This document shows positions 6,124 through 13,111 of a stretch of 22,267 bases of DNA, piece by piece. The position numbers were made by a program, and so were the translations under genes. Numbering within the stretch: position 1 is the first letter of the stretch; each line of letters begins with the position of its first letter. The DNA comes from an uncultured Coriobacteriaceae bacterium. Its GTDB lineage: Bacteria > Actinomycetota > Coriobacteriia > Coriobacteriales > Atopobiaceae. The notes under the pieces were generated by a model that had not been told where the DNA came from, did no database searches, and worked only from the letters and a program-made list of their open reading frames with translations. Where the stretch lies: NCBI GenBank assembly GCA_900549525.1, contig UWSJ01000026.1:1-22267 (forward strand), written 5' to 3'.

Positions 6124-7436
6124 GCGACACCTCCGATGGTGAACACGCGGGCAGGGTTCTCGACGAGCATCTGGTGCACGGCCGCCTCGTAGTCACCGCG
6201 GGCGAGAAGGGCCGGCACGGCGTGCTCCATGACGCCGGCGTAGCCGTGACCGCCCCGCGCCCGCATGTAGCTCTTGCGCGACACGTCGTTGGAGAGGAGC
6301 AGCTGCCCTGCATAGCCCTCGTCAATGAGCTTCACAAGGTTGTCGACGCGCGCGGTGTCCGCGAGGTAGGCCTCCTTGCCGAAGGTGTCGAACGCGATGT
6401 TGACGCCCGTGGCGAGAACGGAGCGGTAGTAGTCCATGTCGTTGGCGAGGTCGAGATGCCCGAGCACCACGCGACCAGGCTCGATGCCCTCGCCAAGCAG
6501 CACGTCTGCCTGCTCGAGCGCCATGCGCCCCAGCTGGCAGTGCGTCGTCACGGCGCACCCCACGCACGTCGCCGCCTGGGCGGCGGCCTTCATGACCGTG
6601 AGCTCGGAGCCGGGGATGTCGTCCGCCTCGCCCGCGACCTCGCCAATGACGCCAGGACGGATGCCCGTGTCGGCGATGCCCTCCTCGAACTCCTTGAGGA
6701 AGAAGTCGCGCACGTCGGCGACGGTGGCCGTCTCGACCCATGCGGGGTGATAGACCTCGTGATAGAAGCCCGTCGAGCAGACGATATTGACGTCGCACGC
6801 CTCCGAGATGGCCCTGAGCGCCTCGGGGTCGCGACCCATGTCGCAGCAGCTCACCTCCACGATGGAACGCACGCCGACGTCACGGGCTGCCGCCACCTCG
6901 GAGCGCACGAGCTCGGAGTCGCCGAAGGTGGCGTCCTCGTCGCCGCGAATGCGCCCGAGGTCGACCACGAGGTGCTCGTGGGCGAGCGTGACGCCCAGAT
7001 CGGCCGCCGGGATGAGGCCGCGCACCGTCTGCACCACGCCGCCCGAACGACAAACCTCGTGGCCCTTCTCGCGCTCGGCGAGGATGATGGACTCGACGTG
7101 GGCCACCACGTAGACGCGCTCGTCCTCGGGCAGCTCGACGGGCAGGGCGCGAAAGACCTCATCGGAAATGCGCGCGGCAAGCGGGTGATCGTCGGACTCG
7201 AGCACCTGCTGCACGAGTTCGGGAGCGAAGGGCTGAACCTCCTCGCCCGTCCCGATTCGCTTGAGGGCGGACGCGAGATGCGTGATGATGCCGCCCACAG
7301 CCCGGTCGTCGGCAGGAATGTCATAGGTGCCCGTGAGGACGCGAACCACCGCCTCGAGGGCCTCCTTGCCCCGCTCGTCCACGAAGCCCGCCTGCGCGAG
7401 CACGTTAATGCGCGTCTGCAGCTGGTCTGCAGCCAT
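6120..7436 (-). CDS. php: YhfY-Php fusion: PRD-like domain joined to phosphotriesterase-family hydrolase
   Basis: 438 residues, against ~292 for E. coli Php. Residues ~1-124 look like the separate small protein YhfY, a PRD-type domain: a helical domain with GIITHLASALKRI (His 53) and LPEDERVYVVAHVESI (His 113), the two His positions typical of PRDs. Residues ~130-438 are an amidohydrolase-superfamily (PTE) barrel: TLAHEHL (His 153, His 155), EVSCCDMGRD, VIGEVAGE (Glu 266 where PTE has the bridging carboxylated Lys), VTTHCQLG (His 299), VLGHLDL (His 327) and LSNDVSR (Asp 384). The metal ligand set is complete. Start: ATG 7436 with AGGGGG upstream. It ends in ATGA with yhfS. Hydrolase substrate unknown; a cyclic ester, lactone or phosphoester is possible. 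A PRD joined to an enzyme suggests PTS-linked phospho-control, but that is inference. Confidence 0.88.
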   Translation of the reverse strand: MAADQLQTRINVLAQAGFVDERGKEALEAVVRVLTGTYDIPADDRAVGGIITHLASALKRIGTGEEVQPFAPELVQQVLESDDHPLAARISDEVFRALPVELPEDERVYVVAHVESIILAEREKGHEVCRSGGVVQTVRGLIPAADLGVTLAHEHLVVDLGRIRGDEDATFGDSELVRSEVAAARDVGVRSIVEVSCCDMGRDPEALRAISEACDVNIVCSTGFYHEVYHPAWVETATVADVRDFFLKEFEEGIADTGIRPGVIGEVAGEADDIPGSELTVMKAAAQAATCVGCAVTTHCQLGRMALEQADVLLGEGIEPGRVVLGHLDLANDMDYYRSVLATGVNIAFDTFGKEAYLADTARVDNLVKLIDEGYAGQLLLSNDVSRKSYMRARGGHGYAGVMEHAVPALLARGDYEAAVHQMLVENPARVFTIGGVA

Positions 7437-7533
7437 GTGATTTCCCCCTTCGGCCCTTACGGACCCGTGCGTTCGGCCCTGGGGCCGCTCGATGTACCGT
7501 AGCGTTCGTATCGACGTCGAGAGGCGCCCCCTT
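7437..7533 (-). other. yhfZ-php gap with hairpin and possible degenerate operator
   Basis: 97 bases. CGGCC (7474-7478) and GGCCG (7483-7487) can form a small hairpin. TGTAC at 7493-7497 followed by AGCGTTCGTAT at 7501-7511 resembles the operator at 11461-11484 (10 of 11 bases in the right half) but with 2 extra central bases. No clear promoter hexamers. Confidence 0.4.
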
Positions 7534-8442
7534 CTAGTAGCGCGGTAGCAGCTCTCCCGTCATCACCGCATGCTGGATGCGCTTGAGCTCGTCCACGTCG
7601 ACGAGCTGGGCAAGCAGTCGCGCGCAGAGGTCGTCGCCGGAGCGCACTGCCACGATCGCGCGGCTGTCGTCCCCGCTCACGGCTGCCGGCCCCAGCTCCT
7701 CCACGACGAGCCCGTCGTCGCTGCGGATGTCGTCCACGTTCCAGATGGCCGCGTCGATCTGGCTCGTGCGCACCATCTCGACGATGTTGGAGTACTGCGT
7801 CGGCACGAACTCGACCCGATCGCCCGAGAAGTAGCGCTCGGTGAGCAGCCGCTGGTCGACCGACGTGCTGTCCACACCGATGCGTGCCCCGTCCCAGCCG
7901 TTCCTGTCGCCTTCCCTGCGCACGATCACGTGACGTCCGACATAGCTCTCCTCGCCGAGGTCGAGCACGGACTTGAGCGGCTCGCCCGCACTCGAGAGTG
8001 TGTCGAACGCCAGCCGCGACAGCACGCAGTAGTTGGCGAAGCCCTCGTCCAGGCTTCGGACGCGCCCCTCGCTGCCACGCAGGAAGGTGATGTAGGTGCG
8101 CAGGTCGGAGCGCGAGTAGAACAACGTGAAGAGTCCCGTGGCGATGCCCTCGTAGCGACGGGTGTAGGGCAGGGGCATGACCCCGACGAGATGGTCGATG
8201 CCCGCTTCGCGTGCGAGGGCGAGGTAGTCGACGGACTCGAGGAACGTGCCCCGCTTCCCGTGCGGCTCTAGCTCGACAGCCCCTACCTCCTTGAGGTGGG
8301 CGAGGGCGTTCTGGACGCTGCCCCTCGACGCCCCGCACGTCTCGACAAGCTCGGAGACGGTGGGGATGCGCTCCCCGGGATCGACGCCGCAGAGGGCACG
8401 GACGACCTGCGGCACCGCGGCCCTCAGCTTGTTCGTGGACAT
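7534..8442 (-). CDS. yhfZ: YhfZ, GntR-like winged-helix regulator with solute-binding-like domain
   Basis: 302 residues from ATG 8442, preceded by GGGAGG at 5-base spacing; E. coli YhfZ is of the same length (301 from memory). An in-frame start at 8475 lacks a better site. Residues ~25-70 form a GntR-type winged helix: RIPTVSELVETCGASRGSVQNAL with the wing GKRGTFLES. The rest (from ~75) resembles a type-2 periplasmic-binding-protein fold (VGVMPLPYTRRYEGIATGLF, IGVDSTSVDQRLL, IDAAIWNVDD), which would sense a small molecule of the pathway in the cytoplasm. It lies inside the operon it presumably controls; the palindromes at 11408-11429 and 11461-11484 are the obvious candidate targets. Confidence 0.88.
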   Translation of the reverse strand: MSTNKLRAAVPQVVRALCGVDPGERIPTVSELVETCGASRGSVQNALAHLKEVGAVELEPHGKRGTFLESVDYLALAREAGIDHLVGVMPLPYTRRYEGIATGLFTLFYSRSDLRTYITFLRGSEGRVRSLDEGFANYCVLSRLAFDTLSSAGEPLKSVLDLGEESYVGRHVIVRREGDRNGWDGARIGVDSTSVDQRLLTERYFSGDRVEFVPTQYSNIVEMVRTSQIDAAIWNVDDIRSDDGLVVEELGPAAVSGDDSRAIVAVRSGDDLCARLLAQLVDVDELKRIQHAVMTGELLPRY

Positions 8443-8511
8443 CGTGCCTCCCGTCTCCCCTGCTGCCGTCCGCACGCCGGCCCCGAGCCCCTTATCAGCC
8501 GACGACGGGCC

Positions 8512-9576
8512 CTAGCCCAGCCGGTAGTCCACCTCGCCAAACCCCACGCACGCGTACTTCGCGAGGTCGCGGAAGTAACGGCCGCAGAGCTCGTCCGCAT
8601 AGGGAGGCAGGCTGCGCGCCAGCTCCAGCATGCGAGCGATGGCCACGGGCTCAGACCGGCACGTGAGCAGCAGCGCCGTGGCAAGCCGGGGCACCGGCAC
8701 CACAAGCGCCGTGGCGCGCGCCATGTTGGCCACCTTGACGATGCCCTTGCAGGCCGCCGCCTGGACGGCCCCGGTTCCCTCGTCAAAATGCCCGAAAACC
8801 GTGTCTCCCATACCGTTGACGTCGACGGGCCCCTCGAGCGTCACCACGACGTCATGGTCGGCAAGCGCCCCCTGGAGGAAGTCGAGCTGTTCGCGACGGC
8901 CCGCCGAGAAGGGCGGGGCCGGCACGACGTCGTGAGAGCCGGCGGCGACGTCGCCCAGGAACGGCTCGGCCTCGGCCTGCACCGCGAGCCTGAGCGGAGC
9001 CGCGGAAGCCGACGAGGCGGCGAGCTGACCCAGCTCGAGCCCGGGCGCCACCGCGCATGCGTCGGCGATGGTTTCGAGGTCGCGCGCCATGAAGCCGATC
9101 GAGCTCAGGAAGGAAATGCCGTCCGTCGACTTTCCGTTGGGGAACTGGGCCAGCCAGTCGTGGCAGACGAGCGGGCTCATGAGCGCGTAGAGGTTGAGCG
9201 AGGCGGCGGGTGCCAGCACCGAGCCGCCGCCGTCCGTCCCGATGCCCAGGTCATTGATGCCAAGGAAGACGTTCACGGCCGTGCCGCTCGAGGAGCCCGT
9301 CATGTGACGCCCCGTGAGCGGGTTGGTCATCCGCACGTCGACGGCCCTGCCGCCCAGGCTCTGCCTGTCGACCGTGTGGAGCACGAAGCCGGCAGGACGC
9401 AGCGCCCGAATCAGCTCCGTCGGAATCTGCACGCGCCCCTTCACGCCCACGTAGCGAATCGCGTCGTCGCCCTCGGCCTGCCGAAGCGCCAGCGGGAACG
9501 TGCGATCGACGCTGTCGTACGGGTTCAGCAGGGCAAGGAAGGTCTTCTCGGCCAGCGAGATCTGCTGCTTGTCCAT
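8512..9576 (-). CDS. Amidase-signature (AS) family protein embedded in the yhf operon
   Basis: 354 residues, short for the AS family (usually 430-500). The signature is recognisable: TGSSSGTAVNVFLG with the expected cis-Ser near residue 95, and GIGTDGGGSVLAPA with the nucleophile Ser near 119, 24 residues later as in other AS enzymes. VGVKGRVQIP (Lys ~46) fits the catalytic Lys position, although its distance to the cis-Ser (~49) is shorter than usual (~70). GGAGG is followed by tandem GTG and ATG codons; ATG 9576 gives the better spacing (6). Expected reaction: hydrolysis of an amide bond in the cytoplasm by a Ser-cisSer-Lys triad. I do not know this gene as part of the enterobacterial yhf operon, so it may define an amide-bearing substrate here. 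Function of this member is inference. Confidence 0.75.
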   Translation of the reverse strand: MDKQQISLAEKTFLALLNPYDSVDRTFPLALRQAEGDDAIRYVGVKGRVQIPTELIRALRPAGFVLHTVDRQSLGGRAVDVRMTNPLTGRHMTGSSSGTAVNVFLGINDLGIGTDGGGSVLAPAASLNLYALMSPLVCHDWLAQFPNGKSTDGISFLSSIGFMARDLETIADACAVAPGLELGQLAASSASAAPLRLAVQAEAEPFLGDVAAGSHDVVPAPPFSAGRREQLDFLQGALADHDVVVTLEGPVDVNGMGDTVFGHFDEGTGAVQAAACKGIVKVANMARATALVVPVPRLATALLLTCRSEPVAIARMLELARSLPPYADELCGRYFRDLAKYACVGFGEVDYRLG

Positions 9577-9597
9577 CACGTGCCTCCATGAGAACGC

Positions 9598-9634
9598 CGC
9601 CGGGCCGGCCCCAAAAGCTCAGGGCGGCCCGGCG
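9598..9634 (-). other. Strong intercistronic hairpin between yhfT and the amidase gene
   Basis: Arms 9598-9610 and 9622-9634 pair over 13 positions with a single mismatch, loop 11 bases. It starts 13 bases after the yhfT stop on the minus strand. No T-run follows. Likely an mRNA-stabilising or attenuating element that sets the ratio of the transporter genes to downstream enzymes. Confidence 0.6.
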
Positions 9635-9647
9635 ACATGCGAACCTT

Positions 9648-10976
9648 CTACGCCGCGACCGGGGCGGCGAGCCCAATGGCCACGAGCACGTTCACGAGCA
9701 CGGCAAGGACCAGAACCGCGACCGGGGCGGCAACCATCTGCATGAGCAGCTTCTTCTTGGCGTGCTTGTTGAGGATCCACACGCCCAGTACGAAGAGGGC
9801 GCCCAGGCCACCAAGGCCAACCTGCGTGGTGAGGGCGTTGCCGCACACGAGCGAGCCCACGAGCAGCGACACGTCGAGCAGTTCCGACATGGACTTGCGG
9901 ATGTGGTTGCCCATGACGCGCAGGGCCGGGTAGCTGTTCATCTTGTTGCCGACGGCGCTGATGATGCTGGCCTCGAAAACCTCGAGCAGGGCGCCCACCA
10001 CGAAGGCGAGGGCGAGCGTCTCGACCGTGCCCATGCGCAGCGCTGAGACGAACATGCCGGCCGCGAGCACGAAGCGCGAGCCCGTGGAGAAGACGCCCGA
10101 CGCGATGGCCGTCGTGTAGACGAGCGGGACGTAGCCCAGGGCACCGGCGACGGTGAAGACGCCCGCGCCGAAGATGTCGCCCTTGTGGATGAGCGTGCCG
10201 CTCGTCATGCCCACGGTCACGATGGTGAGGGCGGTGCCCATGCACAGCACGCCGCCGTTGAGGGCGAAGAAGACCATGTTCTTCTTGATGCGCTTGGCGT
10301 TCTCGTCGAAGGCGCTCGTGTCGAGGCCGCCCTTGGCCTCGCCCTTCTCGGCCATGGCAAAGGCCACGAGGGCAATCATGCCCACGAGCATCGACATGCC
10401 GGCGGCCGAGAGGCTGATCTTGGTGCCCGCCACCGCGAAGGTACCGAACTTGGTCATGATGACGTAGGAGAGCGCCACGAGCCCGCCCGTGATCGAGCCC
10501 TTCTTGACGCCAAACTGGTAGGCGCAGGCCAGCGCCGGGAAGAACGGGAACGTGGCGATGACGTAGTCGGCAAGCGACCCAAGCGGCGTCATGACGTCGA
10601 CCGGCAGCCACGCCATGAAGGCGTTGATCTGGTTGAGGCCCAGGTAGACGAAGGACGCCCAGGCGGCGCCGGCAACGGCGGAGATGACGAGGCCCTTGGT
10701 GTCCTTGGGGCACGCCGAGCCGATCATGTCGCTCGCGAGCAGGTAGGTGTGGAAGATCAGGATGCCCACGGCGATGGACGTCGTGATGCCGTAGCCGAGC
10801 AGCAGGCCGATCGAGAGGGCGAAGCCCGTCGCCGCAAGGGTCTTTCTGTCGGAGCCGCCGGCGAAGTACTCTGCGTACATTGGGCGGAAGCCGTCGTTGA
10901 AGACGGCGACGTCACGGTTGACGAGGACGCTCGATGCGGCACCGATTGCCGCGGCAATGAGTACGCGCCAATCCAT
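9648..10976 (-). CDS. yhfT: YhfT, multi-spanning membrane transporter
   Basis: 442 residues, close to my recollection of ~434 for E. coli YhfT. Almost the whole chain is hydrophobic, with roughly a dozen candidate membrane segments, e.g. VLIAAAIGAASSVL at the N-terminus, ATGFALSIGLLLGYG, MLVGMIALVAFAMAE and a long hydrophobic C-terminus. A charged cytoplasmic loop (KGEAKGGLDTSAFDENAKR, ~210-230) divides the protein in half. Conserved-looking loop motifs include NDGFRPMYAEYFAG and VFEASIISAVGNK. The start ATG 10976 overlaps the last base of yhfU (TAATG), so translation is coupled. Its partner YhfU and the operon context indicate import or export of the pathway substrate; no homologous characterised carrier is known to me. 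Confidence 0.88.
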   Translation of the reverse strand: MDWRVLIAAAIGAASSVLVNRDVAVFNDGFRPMYAEYFAGGSDRKTLAATGFALSIGLLLGYGITTSIAVGILIFHTYLLASDMIGSACPKDTKGLVISAVAGAAWASFVYLGLNQINAFMAWLPVDVMTPLGSLADYVIATFPFFPALACAYQFGVKKGSITGGLVALSYVIMTKFGTFAVAGTKISLSAAGMSMLVGMIALVAFAMAEKGEAKGGLDTSAFDENAKRIKKNMVFFALNGGVLCMGTALTIVTVGMTSGTLIHKGDIFGAGVFTVAGALGYVPLVYTTAIASGVFSTGSRFVLAAGMFVSALRMGTVETLALAFVVGALLEVFEASIISAVGNKMNSYPALRVMGNHIRKSMSELLDVSLLVGSLVCGNALTTQVGLGGLGALFVLGVWILNKHAKKKLLMQMVAAPVAVLVLAVLVNVLVAIGLAAPVAA

Positions 10977-11341
10977 TACGCATCACCCTTCTCTAGGAGC
11001 GCGGCCATAAGGACGGGAACGACGGTCTCGGCGGCCTCGGGCACGAAGCCGAAGGCGACCTTGCCGGCGTTCACGTTCTCGCGGATGTCATCGTCGGGCA
11101 TGGTGAAGCCAGGGCCCGCGATGGAGACGCACTTGGAACCTCCGAGCAGCGCGATGGGCATGGCAAGCGCGCCACCCGCGCCCGTCTGGCACGAGCCGAG
11201 GTAGTAGTCGGCGCCGCCCGTCTGCACAGCCATGGCGGCGCTCATGTCGTCGGCGACCTCCACCTCGACGTCAGGTGCCGCTTCACGAACGAGCGCCTCG
11301 TTCTCTTCCTGATTGAGGTGCCCCCCGATTACGACCTTCAT
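10976..11341 (-). CDS. yhfU: YhfU, DUF2620 small protein
   Basis: 121 residues from ATG 11341 (E. coli ~117 from memory). GGAGG lies 5 bases before this ATG; an adjacent GTG (11344) would sit too close. Recognisable features are a MKVVIGGH start, ADYYLGSCQTGAGGALAMP with a Gly-rich turn, and a Pro/Asp segment PGFTMPDDD. The protein is soluble-looking with a small alpha/beta fold, and in known genomes it precedes yhfT. It is the first gene of the operon here, directly behind the operator region, and overlaps yhfT by one base. A regulatory or substrate-handing partner of YhfT is plausible; no function is established. Confidence 0.85.
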   Translation of the reverse strand: MKVVIGGHLNQEENEALVREAAPDVEVEVADDMSAAMAVQTGGADYYLGSCQTGAGGALAMPIALLGGSKCVSIAGPGFTMPDDDIRENVNAGKVAFGFVPEAAETVVPVLMAALLEKGDA

Positions 11342-11407
11342 CACGGCCTCCCTCTCCTTCGCTTCCCCGCCGCTTCATGGCGGCTCGATGAACCGGAAAC
11401 GCCACCG

Positions 11408-11429
11408 AACATACAATCTGTTGTACATT
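11408..11429. promoter_or_regulatory. Operator O2 of the yhf operon (TACAA-N4-TTGTA)
   Basis: Core TACAA (11412-11416), four bases, TTGTA (11421-11425), extended by matching A/T outside. It has the same half-sites and spacing as O1. It lies just downstream of the predicted transcription start, between it and yhfU, where a bound repressor would block elongation. Confidence 0.65.
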
Positions 11430-11440
11430 CGCTGAGTCGA

Positions 11441-11470
11441 ATCCTACCGGGCGTCCGCCTAAATGTACAA
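11441..11470 (-). promoter_or_regulatory. Candidate promoter of the yhf operon
   Basis: On the minus strand TTGTAC (11470-11465) and TAGGAT (11446-11441) are separated by 18 bases. Both hexamers are weak matches (3/6 and 4/6). The -35 is embedded in operator O1, which fits repression by occlusion. Confidence 0.4.
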
Positions 11471-11484
11471 GCGTTTGTATATTT
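11461..11484. promoter_or_regulatory. Operator O1 of the yhf operon (TACAA-N4-TTGTA)
   Basis: Arms of ten bases (11461-11470, 11475-11484) match at nine of ten positions around a 4-base centre. The core TACAA-N4-TTGTA is identical to O2; the two centres are 54 bp apart, close to five helical turns. The likely binder is the GntR-like YhfZ encoded in the operon. Confidence 0.65.
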
Positions 11485-11633
11485 GTTAGGCGAGCGGTCA
11501 CCGACACGTCATCAGCGGGAAACAGAGACACCCATCATTTGGAGGAACATCCTTCTGACCGGAGAGCTCAAAGGATGGGCCGGAGAGGCAAATCGGCATG
11601 GGGACGCCCTCGGGTACATGCTCACAACCCAAA

Positions 11634-11658
11634 TCGCAATTCGGACGAGTTATGCATG
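11634..11658 (+). repeat. Motif copy E, YCGCAA-N8-ASTTRTGCA (left arm of pair 3)
   Basis: CGCAA at 11635-11639, 8-base spacer, AGTTATGCA at 11648-11656, followed by TG as in copies A and B. It faces copy F across 125 bases. Confidence 0.8.
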
Positions 11659-11781
11659 TCCATCAGAATCGTTGTCCCTCAGTAGCCTCGTTCGAACGCA
11701 AGAACATCCTTCATGAGGCATTTATTTGAGCAGATTCAAACTGGTATGCCTTTCGGAGGGACTCTTCCCCCTCCCCGCACG

Positions 11782-11804
11782 TGCACAACTTGCCATATTT
11801 GCGG
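11782..11804 (-). repeat. Motif copy F, YCGCAA-N8-ASTTRTGCA (right arm of pair 3)
   Basis: Plus strand TGCACAACT at 11782-11790, 8 bases, TTGCGG at 11799-11804. It is inverted relative to copy E. Confidence 0.8.
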
Positions 11805-11877
11805 CACAAACACAGGCCAATCCGCGAGGCAAGCGATTACAAGACAATCGACCACACGAGAGAGGTGCCAAGAAGGC

Positions 11878-11907
11878 AAAGGGGCGGCGGGATGTGCCCG
11901 CCGCCCC
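11878..11907 (-). terminator. Terminator of the dipeptide-epimerase gene
   Basis: Perfect 11-bp GC stem (11881-11891 with 11897-11907), 5-base loop. On the minus strand TTT follows immediately, then a pyrimidine-rich TTGCCTTC-like tail. It starts about 60 bases after the stop at 11969. Confidence 0.8.
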
Positions 11908-11968
11908 CATGCCCCGCATTACGACGCACCGCACAACTACCCACGGCGCGCCAACTGTCTCACGCCCG

Positions 11969-13045
11969 CTACAGACAGGCAACCTCCACGCCCAGGCCCG
12001 GTACCTCGGAGAGACGCACCATGTCGCCGTGCTCGGCGAAGCTCTGCGCCACCCCAAAGCTCGCGCCTCCGTAGAAGCGATACGAGTCGCAGTCGGTGTC
12101 GAGCACGTTGTCGCGAGCCGCCGAGAGCGAGAGCCCCGCCGTGCAACCGACCGGCGTCTCGAGCATGCAGCCCACCATGCAGGACAGGCCGCTCGCAGCC
12201 GCCACGTCAGAGATCTTGAGCGCGGGGAACAGCCCGCCGCACTTCATGAGCTTGATGTTGAGCACGTCGGCCGCCCCAAGCTGGCAGGCACGCGCGGCGT
12301 CGCGCGGCCCGTGAATGGACTCGTCGAGCATCACGCGCACGCCACGGGCCTGGGCACGCAGCTCCGCCGAGCCCTCCATGTCCCATGCGGGCAGCAGCTG
12401 CTCCACCGCGTCCACGCCAAAGGAGTCGTACACCGCAAGCATTCGGCTCGCCTGGGCACGCGTGTAGCCCTGGTTGGCGTCGACGCGCAGGCTCACCTCG
12501 GGCCCCACCGCCTCGCGCACGGCAGCGATCATGCGTGCGTCGGCCTCGGGGTCGATACCCGCCTTGAGCTTGATGATGCGGAAGCCCTTGTCCACGTTGG
12601 CCTTGGCACGCACGGCCATCTCCTCGGGCTCCTTGATGCTCACGGTGATGTCGCTCTGCACCTCGGGGTCGTCGCCGCCAAGCAGCCGCCACACCGGCAG
12701 TCCGCATGCCTTGCCCATGAGGTCGTACAGCGCAAGGTCAACGGCGCACTTGGCAGCGGTGTTGCCCGTCATGGCACGATCCATCACCGCGTGGGCCCGC
12801 TCGATGGCAAACGGGTCGAGCCCCACCACCTGCGGTGCCATGAGGTCGAGCGCCGCCTCAATGCTCGCGACCGTCTCGCCCGTGACGCAGGGCTCGGGGG
12901 CCGCCTCGCCGTAGCCCACCAGACCCTCGTCGGTATCGAGGCGAAGCAGCACGACGTCGGTGTGGTCGACCGTCCGCAGGGCGATCTTGAACGGCACCTC
13001 GAGCGGGATTGACACGCGCGTGTACGAGTAGGAAACGACCTTCAT
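11969..13045 (-). CDS. Enolase-superfamily dipeptide epimerase (L-Ala-D/L-Glu epimerase type)
   Basis: 358 residues from ATG 13045, preceded by GGAGG at 8 bases; upstream in-frame starts (13063, 13108) precede no conserved sequence. The muconate-lactonising subgroup is evident: N-terminal capping domain, RIIKLKAG with Lys159-x-Lys161, metal ligands Asp189 (RVDANQGY), Glu215 (VEQLLPAW) and Asp241 (MLDESI), and Lys265 (LNIKLMKCGG) on the opposite face. A C-terminal DTDCD motif fits dipeptide epimerases. Expected reaction: epimerisation of the second residue of a dipeptide, often L-Ala-D-Glu from peptidoglycan turnover. Exact dipeptide specificity cannot be read here. It follows recN by 66 bases and has its own terminator; no clear promoter of its own is seen. 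Confidence 0.85.
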   Translation of the reverse strand: MKVVSYSYTRVSIPLEVPFKIALRTVDHTDVVLLRLDTDEGLVGYGEAAPEPCVTGETVASIEAALDLMAPQVVGLDPFAIERAHAVMDRAMTGNTAAKCAVDLALYDLMGKACGLPVWRLLGGDDPEVQSDITVSIKEPEEMAVRAKANVDKGFRIIKLKAGIDPEADARMIAAVREAVGPEVSLRVDANQGYTRAQASRMLAVYDSFGVDAVEQLLPAWDMEGSAELRAQARGVRVMLDESIHGPRDAARACQLGAADVLNIKLMKCGGLFPALKISDVAAASGLSCMVGCMLETPVGCTAGLSLSAARDNVLDTDCDSYRFYGGASFGVAQSFAEHGDMVRLSEVPGLGVEVACL

Positions 13046-13086
13046 GAAAACGGCCTCCATCACGAGACGGTACGGTACGAAACGAA

Positions 13087-13102
13087 CGCGGCGAACGCCG
13101 CG
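13087..13102 (-). terminator. Small GC hairpin between recN and the epimerase gene
   Basis: CGCGGCG (13087-13093) and CGCCGCG (13096-13102) form a compact stem 9 bases after the recN stop. Only a broken GTTCGTTTCG follows on the minus strand, so termination, if any, would be partial. Confidence 0.35.
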
Positions 13103-13111
13103 GCGCAAAAC

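Larger units (their letters stand above)
11485..11880. other. Non-coding region upstream of the yhf promoter, holding motif pair 3
   Basis: About 400 bases without a convincing gene. Contains motif copies E and F, an 11-base direct repeat GAACATCCTTC (11545-11555 and 11702-11712), and a nested dyad near 11733 (AGGCAT 11716-11721 / ATGCCT 11746-11751 enclosing TTTGA 11725-11729 / TCAAA 11736-11740). It is AT-richer than the flanking genes. Confidence 0.6.

Noticed and set aside
11713..12219. Plus-strand frame starting MRHLFEQ
   Set aside because: Second half is antisense to the epimerase gene and passes through its terminator; Cys-rich start has no ribosome site or family match.
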